A stretch of 64,000 nucleotides of DNA from Mucilaginibacter sp. dw_454 (GCF_018449775.1 NZ_JAAVVB010000003.1:310001-374000), one strand, 5' to 3'. Positions 37,112-46,120 are shown, counted from the stretch's first letter. Notes: a model not told the origin generated them from the sequence alone. Numbers and translations are program-made.

Positions 37112-39280
37112 TTATTTATAGGGTAAGGTAAATGCCACATAGGCATCACTTGATTTACCGCCCCATTTAGATCCTCCGCAAGCTATTACAATATATTGTT
37201 TGCCATCCACTTCATAAACAGCAGGCGTGGCTACTCCGGGAGCAGGAAGCTCCGTCTCCCATAGCGTTTTCCCGGTTTTTTTATTGATCGCTCTAAACTT
37301 CCCATCTGCCGATGCGCCAATGAAGATCAAACCGCCAGCTGTTACTACAGGACCGCCATAATTTTCGCGGCCGGTGGTGGGTATACCTTTTTTCTTCAGT
37401 GATTCAAACTCGCCGAATGGCACCTGCCAACGGTATTTACCGGTATTAAGGTCAATTGCACTAATGGTGCCCCAGGGTGGGCTTATCGCGGGATAGCCTT
37501 CTTTTGTAAGGAATTTATTATAGCCGGTGAAGCTGTATGACGGTTTAGAATTGTTATTGTTTTTTATTGCCGTTCCGGTATAAGGTTTTGCCTGCTCTGT
37601 TTCCAGGGTAAGGACAAATGAACCAATGGCAGTTTTCTCTGCCTTGCTGAGCTGGGCGAAGCCGGGCATCATTCTCCGTCCGGTAGACAATAATTCACTA
37701 AACTGGTTAAAGTCATATTTCTTTTCAACGCCAATCAAAGATGGGTAATCTCCTGAACCGAGGCGTTCGGGGCCATGACAGCCCATGCAATTTTTCTGGT
37801 ATAGCGTAACACCAGCTTCCAGGTTAGACATCGATTTTTTATTGTCTGATTTTTCTTTAACCAGATTTAATACCCAGGCCATTTCATTTGCGTTTACATA
37901 CAGCGTATTTGTTTCCGGGTCTATCGCAGGCCCTCCCCATTCGCCGCCGCCATCGTAACCGGGTAATATGATGGTTCCTTTTTCTGTTGGTGGTGTAAAT
38001 ATCCCTTGTGAGCGGTAAGTTTTAAAGCGGCTTTTGATTTCCTGATAAGAAGAATCATCAACGATATGATTCAAATCCTTCTCTGTCATGATCTGTCTTA
38101 CAAATGGTTTCGGCAATACAGGAAATGGTTGGGTGGGGCTCAGCTTTTCGCCCAAAGCTGCATCGTTAACAGGCACCGGCCTTTCCTTAATCGGAAAAAG
38201 TGGTTTACCTGTTACCCTGTCAAAAACAAATACCATACCGGATTTAGTGGTTTGTACAACGGCGTCGATCTTCTTTCCGTTCTTCCTGATGGTCACCAGT
38301 ACAGGTGCGCTGCTGATATCCATATCCCATACGTCATGGTGAACCGTCTGAAAATGCCATTTCAATTTTCCGGTAGCTGCATCCAATGCTAAAATGCAAT
38401 TTCCAAACAAACCTTTTCCCCAGCGGTCACCGCCGTAAAAATCATTCGTTGGGCTGCCTACGCCTGCAAACAGCAGCCCTCTTTTGTTGTCAAGACTAAA
38501 TCCTGACCAGGCATTGGTAGAGCCCATTCGTTTATATGCTGTTTTGTCATCCCAGGTATTGTATCCAGCTTCACCCGGGTAAGGTATCGTATGAAATATC
38601 CACTTTTGCTTTCCGGTTCTTACGTCGAAACCGCGGATATGGCCCGGAGTTGATTCGCTTACCAGTCCGCTTGTAATAAAAAGGTCTTTATAGATGATCA
38701 CTGGTGAGGTAGGTGAAATAGAAACACCTTTTTCGTCCCGGCCGAGACCTTTCCTCAGATCCACGCCACCGTTTACGCCGAAGCCTGGAATGAGTTTACC
38801 TGTTTCTGCGTTAACAGCAAAGGCAATCGGGCCAACGGTATAGATTATACGTTTATCATCGCCATCTGCCCAGTAGACAACCCCACGGTTCATATTAACA
38901 CTGTGTCTCGCCCAGGTCTTATTATCACTGCTGTCGGCAGGGTCAAAATGCCACTTTTCTTTACCTGTCGCAGCATTAACTGCGAATAGTTTCAGATGCG
39001 GCGAAACCCCAAACAAGGTATTGTTTACAATGATGGGGTTACATTCCATAGGGCCGTATTTAGTTCGGTCTTCATTTTCGGAATGGTACACCCAAGCTAC
39101 CTTAAGCTGATTAACGTTGGAAGTATCGACCTGTTTTAGAGCGGAATATTTGATATTATCGCCGCTGCCACCATAAATTTTCCAGTCGGAATATTTCCGA
39201 TGTATCATATAGGCAGCTGAAGTCAGGATAGCGACTGAAAAAGTCACCGCGAGCCATAATTTAGTCTTTTTGATTACCAT
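37112..39280 (-). CDS. PQQ-dependent dehydrogenase (quinoprotein) with cytochrome c domain
   Basis: Predicted periplasmic quinoprotein of 722 residues, oxidising an alcohol or sugar and passing electrons to its own heme. The N-terminal segment (residues 9-25) is a signal anchor. Repeated eight-bladed propeller motifs follow (YGGSGDNIKYSALKQVDT, LFAVNAATGKEKWHF, ALDAATGKLKWHFQT, AIDLNTGKYRWQVPFG), with a WGKGLFGN region. A single class I cytochrome c insert has heme motif CMGCH near residue 500 and a likely distal Met in RMMPGFAQLS. Which substrate is used cannot be read. Upstream lie a sugar-isomerase-like gene and an AraC regulator, pointing to sugar use. Start MVIKKTKLWL is the first ATG. 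Confidence 0.88.
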   Translation of the reverse strand: MVIKKTKLWLAVTFSVAILTSAAYMIHRKYSDWKIYGGSGDNIKYSALKQVDTSNVNQLKVAWVYHSENEDRTKYGPMECNPIIVNNTLFGVSPHLKLFAVNAATGKEKWHFDPADSSDNKTWARHSVNMNRGVVYWADGDDKRIIYTVGPIAFAVNAETGKLIPGFGVNGGVDLRKGLGRDEKGVSISPTSPVIIYKDLFITSGLVSESTPGHIRGFDVRTGKQKWIFHTIPYPGEAGYNTWDDKTAYKRMGSTNAWSGFSLDNKRGLLFAGVGSPTNDFYGGDRWGKGLFGNCILALDAATGKLKWHFQTVHHDVWDMDISSAPVLVTIRKNGKKIDAVVQTTKSGMVFVFDRVTGKPLFPIKERPVPVNDAALGEKLSPTQPFPVLPKPFVRQIMTEKDLNHIVDDSSYQEIKSRFKTYRSQGIFTPPTEKGTIILPGYDGGGEWGGPAIDPETNTLYVNANEMAWVLNLVKEKSDNKKSMSNLEAGVTLYQKNCMGCHGPERLGSGDYPSLIGVEKKYDFNQFSELLSTGRRMMPGFAQLSKAEKTAIGSFVLTLETEQAKPYTGTAIKNNNNSKPSYSFTGYNKFLTKEGYPAISPPWGTISAIDLNTGKYRWQVPFGEFESLKKKGIPTTGRENYGGPVVTAGGLIFIGASADGKFRAINKKTGKTLWETELPAPGVATPAVYEVDGKQYIVIACGGSKWGGKSSDAYVAFTLPYK

Positions 39281-39357
39281 TTGAAATAATGCCTTTTTTA
39301 CAATATCACTATTGTTTTTGGTTTTGCGCTTATCCAGTACTGTTAAGCGTCAACTGT

Positions 39358-40269
39358 TTAGTTTAGGAGGTTTAACTGTTTGTGGTAATAAGTTATTTCA
39401 TTAATAACAGATGCCAGGTTACTGGGTTTTTCTTCCGCGTCCCGTTCTATCATTAAATAACCCTTAAAATTCTGGCGTTTTAATTTCTTGAAAACTGCCG
39501 GAAAATTAACCACACCCTGACCCATTGGGATATCTTTCAACTCGGGGTGGTTAAATTTAGCAATGTCTTTAAGGTGGATTGCTATGATGTGCCCCTGCAA
39601 CTTTTTCAAACCTTCCACGGGGTCAATACCGCTTTTTGGCCAGTGACCCAAATCCGGGCAAGCTCCAAAATTGGGATGATTTTTTATGGCAGCCAAGACA
39701 GAATCGGGACTCCAGTAAGCGCTCATACCTTTCCAATGATTATGAATGGCAAGCTTTAGGTGATATATGCCGGCAAGACTATCAATCATGTCCCACATAT
39801 TTACCGGGGGTTCGGCAGTAACGTATTCAACGTTTAGCTGCTTGGCCAACTTAAATTGCTTTTCCCATTCTTGTTTATTATTCCCCCCGGTCAGGTAGAT
39901 TGATGTCATTTTAATCTTTTTATCACTGAGGCTCTTTTTGATCTTATTTATCCCAGCCGGTGAAAGCTGCATAATCATGGAGTCTCTGAATTCCTTGCCG
40001 GCGCTGGCGAATGAAAATCCTTCTACATATTTAACACCTGCGCTGTCGGCAAGCGCCAATTGCTTTGGAAAGGAAAAACTATGAAAGGCATATAAGGCGA
40101 TACCTAACTTCCATTGTTCATCTTTTTTTATAATGCTTTTTTTGCATTTTACTGAATTTATATTTGTATTAGTTTTCTGATTAGATTTTGGGCGGATTTT
40201 CAGGCCGGTATGATCTGTAGAAGTTATGAAAAACAAGCTGGAGATAATCAAGGCAGATAAATTGTTCAT
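39358..40269 (-). CDS. Secreted sugar-phosphate isomerase/epimerase-like TIM barrel
   Basis: Xylose-isomerase-like TIM-barrel protein, about 303 residues. The start MNNLSALIISSLFFI was preferred over an in-frame ATG seven codons upstream because it opens a hydrophobic signal-like stretch. Barrel blocks are KLGIALYAFHS, EYVTAEPP, KLAIHNHW with His as possible metal ligand, ACPDLGHWPKSGIDP, IAIHLKD and YLMIERD. This resembles the secreted sugar-phosphate isomerase/epimerase-like proteins common in Bacteroidota. It is followed by the quinoprotein gene in the same direction, 77 bases away, suggesting a two-gene operon. Actual substrate unknown. Confidence 0.85.
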   Translation of the reverse strand: MNNLSALIISSLFFITSTDHTGLKIRPKSNQKTNTNINSVKCKKSIIKKDEQWKLGIALYAFHSFSFPKQLALADSAGVKYVEGFSFASAGKEFRDSMIMQLSPAGINKIKKSLSDKKIKMTSIYLTGGNNKQEWEKQFKLAKQLNVEYVTAEPPVNMWDMIDSLAGIYHLKLAIHNHWKGMSAYWSPDSVLAAIKNHPNFGACPDLGHWPKSGIDPVEGLKKLQGHIIAIHLKDIAKFNHPELKDIPMGQGVVNFPAVFKKLKRQNFKGYLMIERDAEEKPSNLASVINEITYYHKQLNLLN

Positions 40270-40398
40270 TTTAAGGGATTCTATAAGCAAAGTGATTTAT
40301 CAAAAGTAAAAAGGCAGAACTACTTTAAGAAATACACCATTTGCAGTTTCTAATACAATATTTACATTTACTGATAGTTATATGAATATTTGATTTAA

Positions 40399-41262
40399 GT
40401 GAAAAAGATACTACGGCAACTGGCCAAACCCGAAAATTCAAGTTTTATAGTTAAGGAAGAGATTGCCGCGCAGTTTGCAGCGCCCTTTCATTTTCATGAG
40501 GGATATGAATTTACCTATATAGTTAATGGTCACGGAAAGTTTTATGGGGGTGATGGTCTGATGAATTTTACTGAGGGTGATTTATACCTTTTTGGCATAG
40601 GCTTCCCTCATTATTTTGTAAATGACAAATCATTCATTAAATCGGGCGATCTTGGCCATTCCATTGTTATTCAGTTCGGCGAAGACTTTTTCGCAGATAA
40701 CTTCTCCTTGAAACCAGAGTTTTTGGAAGTTAAAACCTTCCTGAAAAAGGCCAATCATGGCATTAAGGTGGCCAACCCCAGTTCCCATTTGAAAAAGTTG
40801 TTACTGGAAGCGCCTAAAACGCCGGGCTTGAAAGGATTGATTAATCTATTAGAAATCCTGAACATTCTTGCTTCATCAAAAAAAGAACAAATTTCTATGA
40901 TTAGCGCTGACTCTTTTGATTACTATTTATCCAATCAAAAAAAGGAGAACAAATTAGATGAAGTGTACAAATACGTTTTAGGTAATTTCAAGGATGAGAT
41001 TACCAGTCAAAAAGCAGCCGCGCTGGCCTTTATGAATGAATCTGCTTTCTGCCGGTATTTTAAACGACGAACCAATAAAACACTTTCTCAATTTATAAAT
41101 CATGTCCGCGTTACGCACGCGATCCATTTACTGACAGAAGGCGATCTGAGTATTTCTAAAGTTTGTTTTGAATGCGGCTTCGGAAACCTGTCTTATTTTA
41201 ATCGCCAGTTTAAAGCGGTTACAGGTAAAACCCCATATAATTACCGTAAAGAGTATGCTTAA
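40399..41262 (+). CDS. AraC-family transcriptional regulator
   Basis: DNA-binding regulator of 287 residues, started at GTG 40399; a TAA immediately precedes it in frame. The N-terminal cupin-like domain has FHFHEGYEFTYIVNGHGKF and FTEGDLYLFGIGFPHYF, where a sugar or other small effector may bind. The C-terminal AraC domain has two helix-turn-helix motifs (SQKAAALAFMNESAFCRYFKR and ISKVCFECGFGNLSYFNRQFK), ending with the typical GKTPYNYRKEY. It is divergent from the isomerase/dehydrogenase genes and likely controls them. No operator was picked out. Confidence 0.92.
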   Translation: MKKILRQLAKPENSSFIVKEEIAAQFAAPFHFHEGYEFTYIVNGHGKFYGGDGLMNFTEGDLYLFGIGFPHYFVNDKSFIKSGDLGHSIVIQFGEDFFADNFSLKPEFLEVKTFLKKANHGIKVANPSSHLKKLLLEAPKTPGLKGLINLLEILNILASSKKEQISMISADSFDYYLSNQKKENKLDEVYKYVLGNFKDEITSQKAAALAFMNESAFCRYFKRRTNKTLSQFINHVRVTHAIHLLTEGDLSISKVCFECGFGNLSYFNRQFKAVTGKTPYNYRKEYA

Positions 41263-41414
41263 TATTTATGGTTTTATAATAAAAACGGCCCAGCTTGTTT
41301 GTGAAAACTCCAGTCCGGAGATGGTGTTATTAATGTCTGTCGCTTATGATTGTTATTTTAACGATTCAACAAAAGTAAAGCGGCTTTTCTCCCTGCGATT
41401 GCATAACAATAAAA

Positions 41415-41452
41415 ACACAAAAGGCCATTGCATTTGCAATGGCCTTTTGTGT
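41415..41452. terminator. Bidirectional terminator
   Basis: An 18-base perfect stem (ACACAAAAGGCCATTGCA and its complement) around a TT loop, between convergent AraC and DUF4097 genes, with T-rich flanks on both sides. Strong in either direction. Confidence 0.9.
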
Positions 41453-41470
41453 TGATAGGCGGATTGGCAA

Positions 41471-42928
41471 TCAATCAAATTTTACATTGCTGTAGTTTGA
41501 TTTGATGGTGATCACTTTGTCGGCGCTGCCTTTACCTACGTGACCTTTATAGTTTTTGGTTGAGGTGTAGCCTCTTTCGTTGTCGGGCGTTTTGCTGGTG
41601 ACGTTGGTCGAGTTGTCGTATAAAAAGTCGCCATAATGTGTGGTGACATCAAAGTCTGCATTGGTATCGCCCACGGTCATTAATTTTACCGGCGCATAGG
41701 TTGAGTTTACATCTAAGGTTTTTAAACCTTTACCCAGGTTGTTGATCACCAGACCATCGCCATATTTGATAGTGATAGTGCCCGATGAAGTAAGCTTACC
41801 AATTTTTACCGGACTATAGCTTGCTGTAGCGTTCAGGTTATCAGCCTGGTCTAAAGCCAAACTACCGTAAGATACGTTTACCTGGCTGCCAGTAACGCTG
41901 CCGATGTTGGCATCGCCATATTTAACAACAATTACATTGTCTGTATTAGTTAATGCTTTAGCCACCAGGCCGCCATAGCTGGTCTTAATATTTAGTTTAC
42001 CATCCAGGTCGGGCAGGTTTACTGCGCCATAGCGGTTGTTTACCGTAAGTGCAGCTTTTGCAGGCATGTAAATAGTATAGTTGATAATTACTTTGCGCAC
42101 TTTGGTTATTTTGCCGTTTTGCGTCATGGTGCCCCACCAACTGTTTTGACCTTGATTGATATCTGTTTTAAAGGCTACCAGGTTGTTGTCTTTACTGCTG
42201 TTGATGGTAGTTTGATCCAGTAATTTCTGCGCATCGCCATCCTCGTTAGCGTAAGCTTTGATATCAACGTCAACCTTAACCTCTTTCTTAGCCCAGGTAT
42301 TGACAGTGATCTTACCGTAGTTGTTGTCGACCTGAATAGCATCGTTGCCGTCTAAAGAATAACTTTTGCTAAAGGTTTTGCTTTTCTCTTTAACGTCGCC
42401 ACTTTGAATTTGCTTTTGAAAATTAGCATCGGCTTCGGCATTGTTAAAATGAAAGTAGTTACCACTAAAGCTACGGTTAAAGTTCCTGCTCATCAGTGAG
42501 TCAAAGCGCATGCCGTTGGCTTTGCGCATTACCAGCATTTTTTGCTGAAACAGTTCAGAATTTTTCTTGCGCTCATCGGCGTTTAATTCTGACATTTGTC
42601 TGTTCAGGTCGTGCATTTGCTCCTGTAGTTTCTGCATTTTTTTGCGATAGACGCTGTCTTTAGGATTAATCATATAAACTTCAGATCCACCATAGTTATA
42701 TAATGGTGCCACGGCATAGGTTTGCGAACCCGAAAGCCCTGCAATTTGATCATAAGTACCAGGCGTGTAAACATACACGCTTTGTGCCGGTGCTACAGCC
42801 GGTGTTGCCGGGGTAGCCTGTACAGGCGGCGTTGCTGGTACCGGTGCAACGGTTTGTGCATTTGCAGCGCTAAAAGTCACCAGACTTATCAGGGCTGTTA
42901 ACGCTATATTATATACTCTTGATTTCAT
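41471..42928 (-). CDS. DUF4097-like exported protein with coiled-coil N-terminus, ECF module 1
   Basis: Exported protein of 485 residues. The start MKSRVYNIAL opens a signal peptide ending SAANAQ; a further ATG upstream would start inside the preceding gene. Next comes a proline/alanine-rich stretch, then a charged helical region (KKMQKLQEQMHDLNRQMSELNADERKKN). The second half is repetitive strand-rich sequence (NNRYGAVNLPDLDGKLNIK, SYGGLVAKAL, VVKYGDANIGSVTGSQVNV, IKYGDGLVINNL), as in the DUF4097/putative auto-transporter-like beta-helix. It overlaps the anti-sigma gene by 20 bases, so it is part of the sigma-led operon. Function unknown; a surface or periplasmic structural role is a guess. 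Confidence 0.8.
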   Translation of the reverse strand: MKSRVYNIALTALISLVTFSAANAQTVAPVPATPPVQATPATPAVAPAQSVYVYTPGTYDQIAGLSGSQTYAVAPLYNYGGSEVYMINPKDSVYRKKMQKLQEQMHDLNRQMSELNADERKKNSELFQQKMLVMRKANGMRFDSLMSRNFNRSFSGNYFHFNNAEADANFQKQIQSGDVKEKSKTFSKSYSLDGNDAIQVDNNYGKITVNTWAKKEVKVDVDIKAYANEDGDAQKLLDQTTINSSKDNNLVAFKTDINQGQNSWWGTMTQNGKITKVRKVIINYTIYMPAKAALTVNNRYGAVNLPDLDGKLNIKTSYGGLVAKALTNTDNVIVVKYGDANIGSVTGSQVNVSYGSLALDQADNLNATASYSPVKIGKLTSSGTITIKYGDGLVINNLGKGLKTLDVNSTYAPVKLMTVGDTNADFDVTTHYGDFLYDNSTNVTSKTPDNERGYTSTKNYKGHVGKGSADKVITIKSNYSNVKFD

Positions 42929-43466
42929 TTTTTTGTTGATTTTTAAATTCATTAAACTGTTCAATAACATTTAGTTGTTGGTTCAGTACCTCTGTTTGTA
43001 CCTGCAAATTCCGGATCATTGCACGTAAAACAGCCTCCTGATTGGGGCTTGTTAATAAGTCTTTATTTAATTTATGGTAGGTAGAATCCATTTTGGTAAT
43101 CTCGGCAGTAAACTCGCTGTATAAAGCCGGATCTGTTTTGGCCAAACTTTTTAGCTCATTACGCTTACTGGCAATCAGTGATGTGTATTGTACTTGCTGG
43201 CGGGCATATTCAGGATTGATTGCCGCCAGACTAACGGTGGCCGGTTGTTTATGTGTGTAATAAAAGAAACAGGCCCCCATTACCATAATTACTGTAGCGG
43301 CAACCCGCAAAACAAAACCTAAAGAGAAGGTTTTAGCTTCCTTTTTTTTCTCGATGAACTCCTCGGGTAATTCGGCTTCTATGCGGCCCCAAAGGTTTGC
43401 CCTGGGTTCCAGATCGCTAAATTCTTCGCGGTTGTTTTTAATAAAATCTTCTAATTGCTTGCTCAT
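42909..43466 (-). CDS. Anti-sigma-factor-like membrane protein, ECF module 1
   Basis: Protein of 185 residues. A short cytosolic N-terminus (SKQLEDFIKNNREEFSDLEPRANLWGRIEAELPEEF) is followed by one membrane helix (about 50-69, VLRVAATVIMVMGACFFYYT) and an extracytoplasmic helical domain (MDSTYHKLNKDLLTSP, QEAVLRAMIRNLQVQTEVL). No zinc-binding HxxxCxxC is present. The layout and the 4-base ATGA overlap with the sigma gene upstream suggest an anti-sigma factor or sensor of this module. The resemblance in layout to the membrane partners of the other two sigma genes here supports that. Confidence 0.7.
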   Translation of the reverse strand: MSKQLEDFIKNNREEFSDLEPRANLWGRIEAELPEEFIEKKKEAKTFSLGFVLRVAATVIMVMGACFFYYTHKQPATVSLAAINPEYARQQVQYTSLIASKRNELKSLAKTDPALYSEFTAEITKMDSTYHKLNKDLLTSPNQEAVLRAMIRNLQVQTEVLNQQLNVIEQFNEFKNQQKNEIKSI

Positions 43467-44050
43467 TGTGTTATTCCCTTTCTGCTTAAAATCTCGCTCA
43501 ACTTTCTTTTTGCTCTTAAAAATTGTGTTCGTGATGTATTCTCTGTAATATTTAATATCTGCCCAATCTCTTCATGATCATACCCCTCAATTAAATAAAG
43601 CGATATCACTTGTTTATATCCCTCAGGCAACTCATTCATTGCCTCTTTTATTTGTGCTACTTTATATTGCGTTTCCTCGTCATCAAATGCTTCTTCGTCG
43701 GCCAGATTGTCAACATCGTCGCCCAGTTCAACCAACTCTACTTTGCGTTTGCGCAGCAGGTTTATAGAACGGCTTACCACAATTTGCTTGAGCCATAAAC
43801 CAAATGTGGTTTCCTGCCTGAAATCGTGGATGCGTTTAAAAGCATCTAAGAAAGACTCCTGTAAAACATCTTCGGCTTCGGCAATATTGCCCACTATCCT
43901 AAAGGCGACGTTTAACATCGCTTTAGCGTAGTGTTTATACAACTCATAGCAGGCTTTTTTACTGCCCTGTTTGCATTCCACCACTAAATTGTAGTGTTTG
44001 TCGATAAATAAGGTCTCCAAGTTTCTTACAGCTTTCGAGTTATAGGACAA
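43463..44050 (-). CDS. ECF RNA polymerase sigma factor, module 1
   Basis: Sigma-70 family ECF factor of 195 residues, directing RNA polymerase to a small regulon. Region 2 shows CYELYKHYAKAMLNVAFRIVGNIAEAEDVLQESFLDAFKRI, with the SINLLRKRKVELVEL end of region 2.4. Region 4 shows LPEGYKQVISLYLIEGYDHEEIGQILNITENTSRTQFLRAKRKL. An acidic linker (DDVDNLADEEAFDDEET) lies between. It heads an operon with an anti-sigma-like gene and a DUF4097 gene, with overlapping stops and starts. Its promoter target is unknown. Another in-frame ATG (ETLFIDKHYN) lies about a dozen residues in. Confidence 0.93.
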   Translation of the reverse strand: MSYNSKAVRNLETLFIDKHYNLVVECKQGSKKACYELYKHYAKAMLNVAFRIVGNIAEAEDVLQESFLDAFKRIHDFRQETTFGLWLKQIVVSRSINLLRKRKVELVELGDDVDNLADEEAFDDEETQYKVAQIKEAMNELPEGYKQVISLYLIEGYDHEEIGQILNITENTSRTQFLRAKRKLSEILSRKGITQ

Positions 44051-44203
44051 CGTTATTTTTGGGATGTTGCACGCAATTGAATTTTTTATGAAATAAATAT
44101 GAATTTAAGGGATTTGGGTGGGAATAGGGGAGCCGTGTTGATATTCTTAACGCCTAGTAGTGTAGCAATCTCAAAGTCGCTTTGTTAGCTTGTCGCTTGG
44201 TGA

Positions 44204-44616
44204 CGCTCAATTGCCGCTAAGGCTGTGTCTTTTGTCTTGATACAAAAGGCACCAAAAAATCAAGCCAGCAAAAACCTTCCCCCCACAGGCCAGACTCCCA
44301 GGCCCGGTTTGCTGACAGGCCATTGCGCTTTTTTTGAATCTACAAAATGTGCAGATTCTGCAATAGAAGCAAAACGTCAGACGCAGAGCTTCAGGCGAAA
44401 GCGGGTAAAACAATGGTGGCCTTGTGCGGCTGCAGGGCTGTTGGGAATGTGCCTGAAGCGTCGGCCAAGTGCGACAACAGGCGGCACAGGCCCCTGCCCA
44501 GGTTTTACCCGATTTGCAGCGCAAAGGCCTTGAGCGCAAAGAAGCCTTGTGTATGACTTGATTTTTGGTTCTTTTCATCAAGGAAAAGAACAAAGCCAAC
44601 CCGCGGCGATTGAGCG
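44204..44616. mobile_element. Putative MITE-like element with imperfect terminal inverted repeats
   Basis: A 413-base intergenic block whose ends are imperfect inverted repeats about 60 bases long. The left end (CGCTCAATTGCCGCTAAGGC then GTCTTTTGTCTTGATACAAA and CACCAAAAAATCAAG) matches the reverse complement of the right end (CTTGATTTTTGGTTCTTTTC, ATCAAGGAAAAGAACAAAGC, CGGCGATTGAGCG). The interior is GC-rich compared with its flanks. Only overlapping ORFs lacking any protein signature occur in it. No transposase is present, and target-site duplications were not clear. The flanking stretches 44051-44203 and 44617-44665 hold no recognised feature. Confidence 0.6.
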
Positions 44617-44665
44617 GGCCGATCTATACAGTATGGATAAACTTAGTGGCATGCAATAAGATTGC

Positions 44666-45202
44666 TTATACAACGTCACGTTCTTTCAAAAACTCATCTA
44701 TCACCTTAACAGCACGCTCATACCGCTCCTCACCAGCGCCATTAATAACTACATAATTAGCGTCCAACGCCTTCAACTCATCATGCCATACCTGCATAAA
44801 ATGCTCGCGCATATTTGGGAAATCGCGTAGGGGATCATCCTGCCAGGGCAGGTCAATGTTTAATAGTAAATAGAGGTCGTATTTGTGATTTGGTAGTTCG
44901 TCCAATACCACTTGCGGCGTTTTACCAAATATCTCATCGCTCCATATTTTTACAGTGATGAAGGTAGTGTCGCAAATCAGGATTTGGTTGGCTTGCGGCA
45001 GGATTTCTTTTTCCAACGCAACCTGTCCGTAAAACATATTGATCTCGTCTTGCCAGGTAGGGGGTTCGGTCAGCTTCTCGCAATAGCCACGGGCATACTC
45101 GGGCACCCATACCGTATTATAATGCTTAGCCAGGAAGGCAGACATGGTTGATTTGCCGGTAGACTCAGGCCCTACAATAGCAATTTTTACCGGGTTATTC
45201 AT
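44666..45202 (-). CDS. NadR-like nicotinamide riboside kinase / AAA-type ATPase
   Basis: P-loop kinase of 178 residues. The Walker A loop GPESTGKS (11-18) directly follows the first strand. The segment WVPEYARGYCEK is typical of NadR-type ribosylnicotinamide kinases, which phosphorylate nicotinamide riboside to NMN. It continues with ILICDTTFITVKIWSDEIFG and YDLYLLLNIDLPWQDDPLRD. It lacks the adenylyltransferase domain found in enterobacterial NadR. It lies 13 bases downstream of pnuC on the same strand, which supports this role. Thiamine or pyridoxal kinase functions are less likely. Confidence 0.85.
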   Translation of the reverse strand: MNNPVKIAIVGPESTGKSTMSAFLAKHYNTVWVPEYARGYCEKLTEPPTWQDEINMFYGQVALEKEILPQANQILICDTTFITVKIWSDEIFGKTPQVVLDELPNHKYDLYLLLNIDLPWQDDPLRDFPNMREHFMQVWHDELKALDANYVVINGAGEERYERAVKVIDEFLKERDVV

Positions 45203-45215
45203 GGTGTTAATATTT

Positions 45216-45824
45216 TCAAGAGGTCCTGCTTTTTAGATCAAGCTTTTTATACCAATCCATATAGCCCATTAGCGCTATGGGGATATAAATGGCATACATG
45301 AAGGCGGTGGCATCTAAACCCTTTACAATATATATGCCCACATAAATAGTATCTACAAAAACCCAGATCAGCCAGTTCTCTACCACTTTGCGTGCCAGCA
45401 ACACTTGCGCCACTAGGCTACAGGCTGCACAAAAACTGTCTATATAGGGGAAAGAAGCTGTAGTATATCTTAATACCGAGCCTAAAAATAATGTAAACAC
45501 TACCGTAGCAATCAATGAAATCCAGACCTCTTTTTTTGTTATGAGTTTTACCGGGGTTCTGTCTGCCGATGCCGGGGCCTTGCTCCAAAAATACCAACCG
45601 TAAATGTTCACCACCAGGAAATACACTTGCAGGCCCATGTCGGCAAAAAGATTTTTCTCGTAAAAAATAAAAATGTAGATAGTTACGCTGATGATAGCAA
45701 ACGGCCAGTTCCAAATGATGTTTTTGGCGGCCAGGTACACGCAAAGTAAACCGGTTATTACGCCAACTATCTCCCAAAGAGATTGTTGCTGCCACCAAAT
45801 TTGCAGATCGTGTATAAATGTCAT
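45216..45824 (-). CDS. pnuC: Nicotinamide riboside/mononucleotide transporter PnuC
   Basis: Inner-membrane transporter with about seven helices, 202 residues, bringing nicotinamide riboside into the cell. The family pattern is seen in WEIVGVITGLLCVYLAAKNIIWNWPFAIIS and YIFIFYEKNLFADMGLQVYFLVVNIYGWYFWS. VFVDTIYVGIYIVKGLDATAFMYAIYI includes the conserved substrate-site residues of this family. It precedes the kinase gene by 13 bases, so transport and trapping by phosphorylation are linked. The -7 box abuts the ATG, so the mRNA may be leaderless. No riboswitch was seen in the upstream region. Confidence 0.93.
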   Translation of the reverse strand: MTFIHDLQIWWQQQSLWEIVGVITGLLCVYLAAKNIIWNWPFAIISVTIYIFIFYEKNLFADMGLQVYFLVVNIYGWYFWSKAPASADRTPVKLITKKEVWISLIATVVFTLFLGSVLRYTTASFPYIDSFCAACSLVAQVLLARKVVENWLIWVFVDTIYVGIYIVKGLDATAFMYAIYIPIALMGYMDWYKKLDLKSRTS

Positions 45825-45828
45825 TTGT

Positions 45829-45836
45829 CAAATATA
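45829..45836 (-). promoter_or_regulatory. -7 box of pnuC, leaderless
   Basis: On the minus strand this reads TATATTTG, ending 4 bases before the ATG of pnuC, predicting a leader of zero or one base. The rest of 45837-46080 is AT-rich without a gene. Confidence 0.5.
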
Positions 45837-46090
45837 AAAAAATAGCCGGTTTTGCCGTGGCCAGTGCTCCTGCTGAAAAGTGGCCTTAATGTGCTTAGAA
45901 ACGATAAATGAATAAAAATTCATTTAATTTTCATTTAAGGCAAATAAAAATAGGTTTTGTTATATAAAAACCCCTAAATTTATGCCTAAGATTTAAACAG
46001 GTATCGCCGGGAACACTTTTGTTGTGCGGTTAGCGGGAAGTGCGGAATAAGATGCCACAATTTAATTGTTAATTTTTTTTGTGAAAAAAG

Positions 46091-46120
46091 AAAGCCGTTC
46101 CTTCATAGGGGAACGGCTTT
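46091..46120 (-). terminator. Terminator after the efflux operon
   Basis: AAAGCCGTTCC pairs with GGAACGGCTTT around an eight-base loop. The minus strand then runs into a T-rich tract. It lies just past the stop of the emrB-like gene (46126) and is its only obvious terminator. The preceding 45837-46090 holds nothing recognisable. Confidence 0.85.

Noticed and set aside
41168-41455. 95-residue plus-strand ORF overlapping the end of the AraC gene
   Set aside because: Out of frame with the well-supported AraC C-terminus and running through the terminator; no protein features.
44207-44599. Overlapping ORFs of about 100-130 residues in the element at 44204-44616
   Set aside because: Cysteine/proline/arginine-rich translations on both strands with no domain; explained by the GC-rich interior of a noncoding element.
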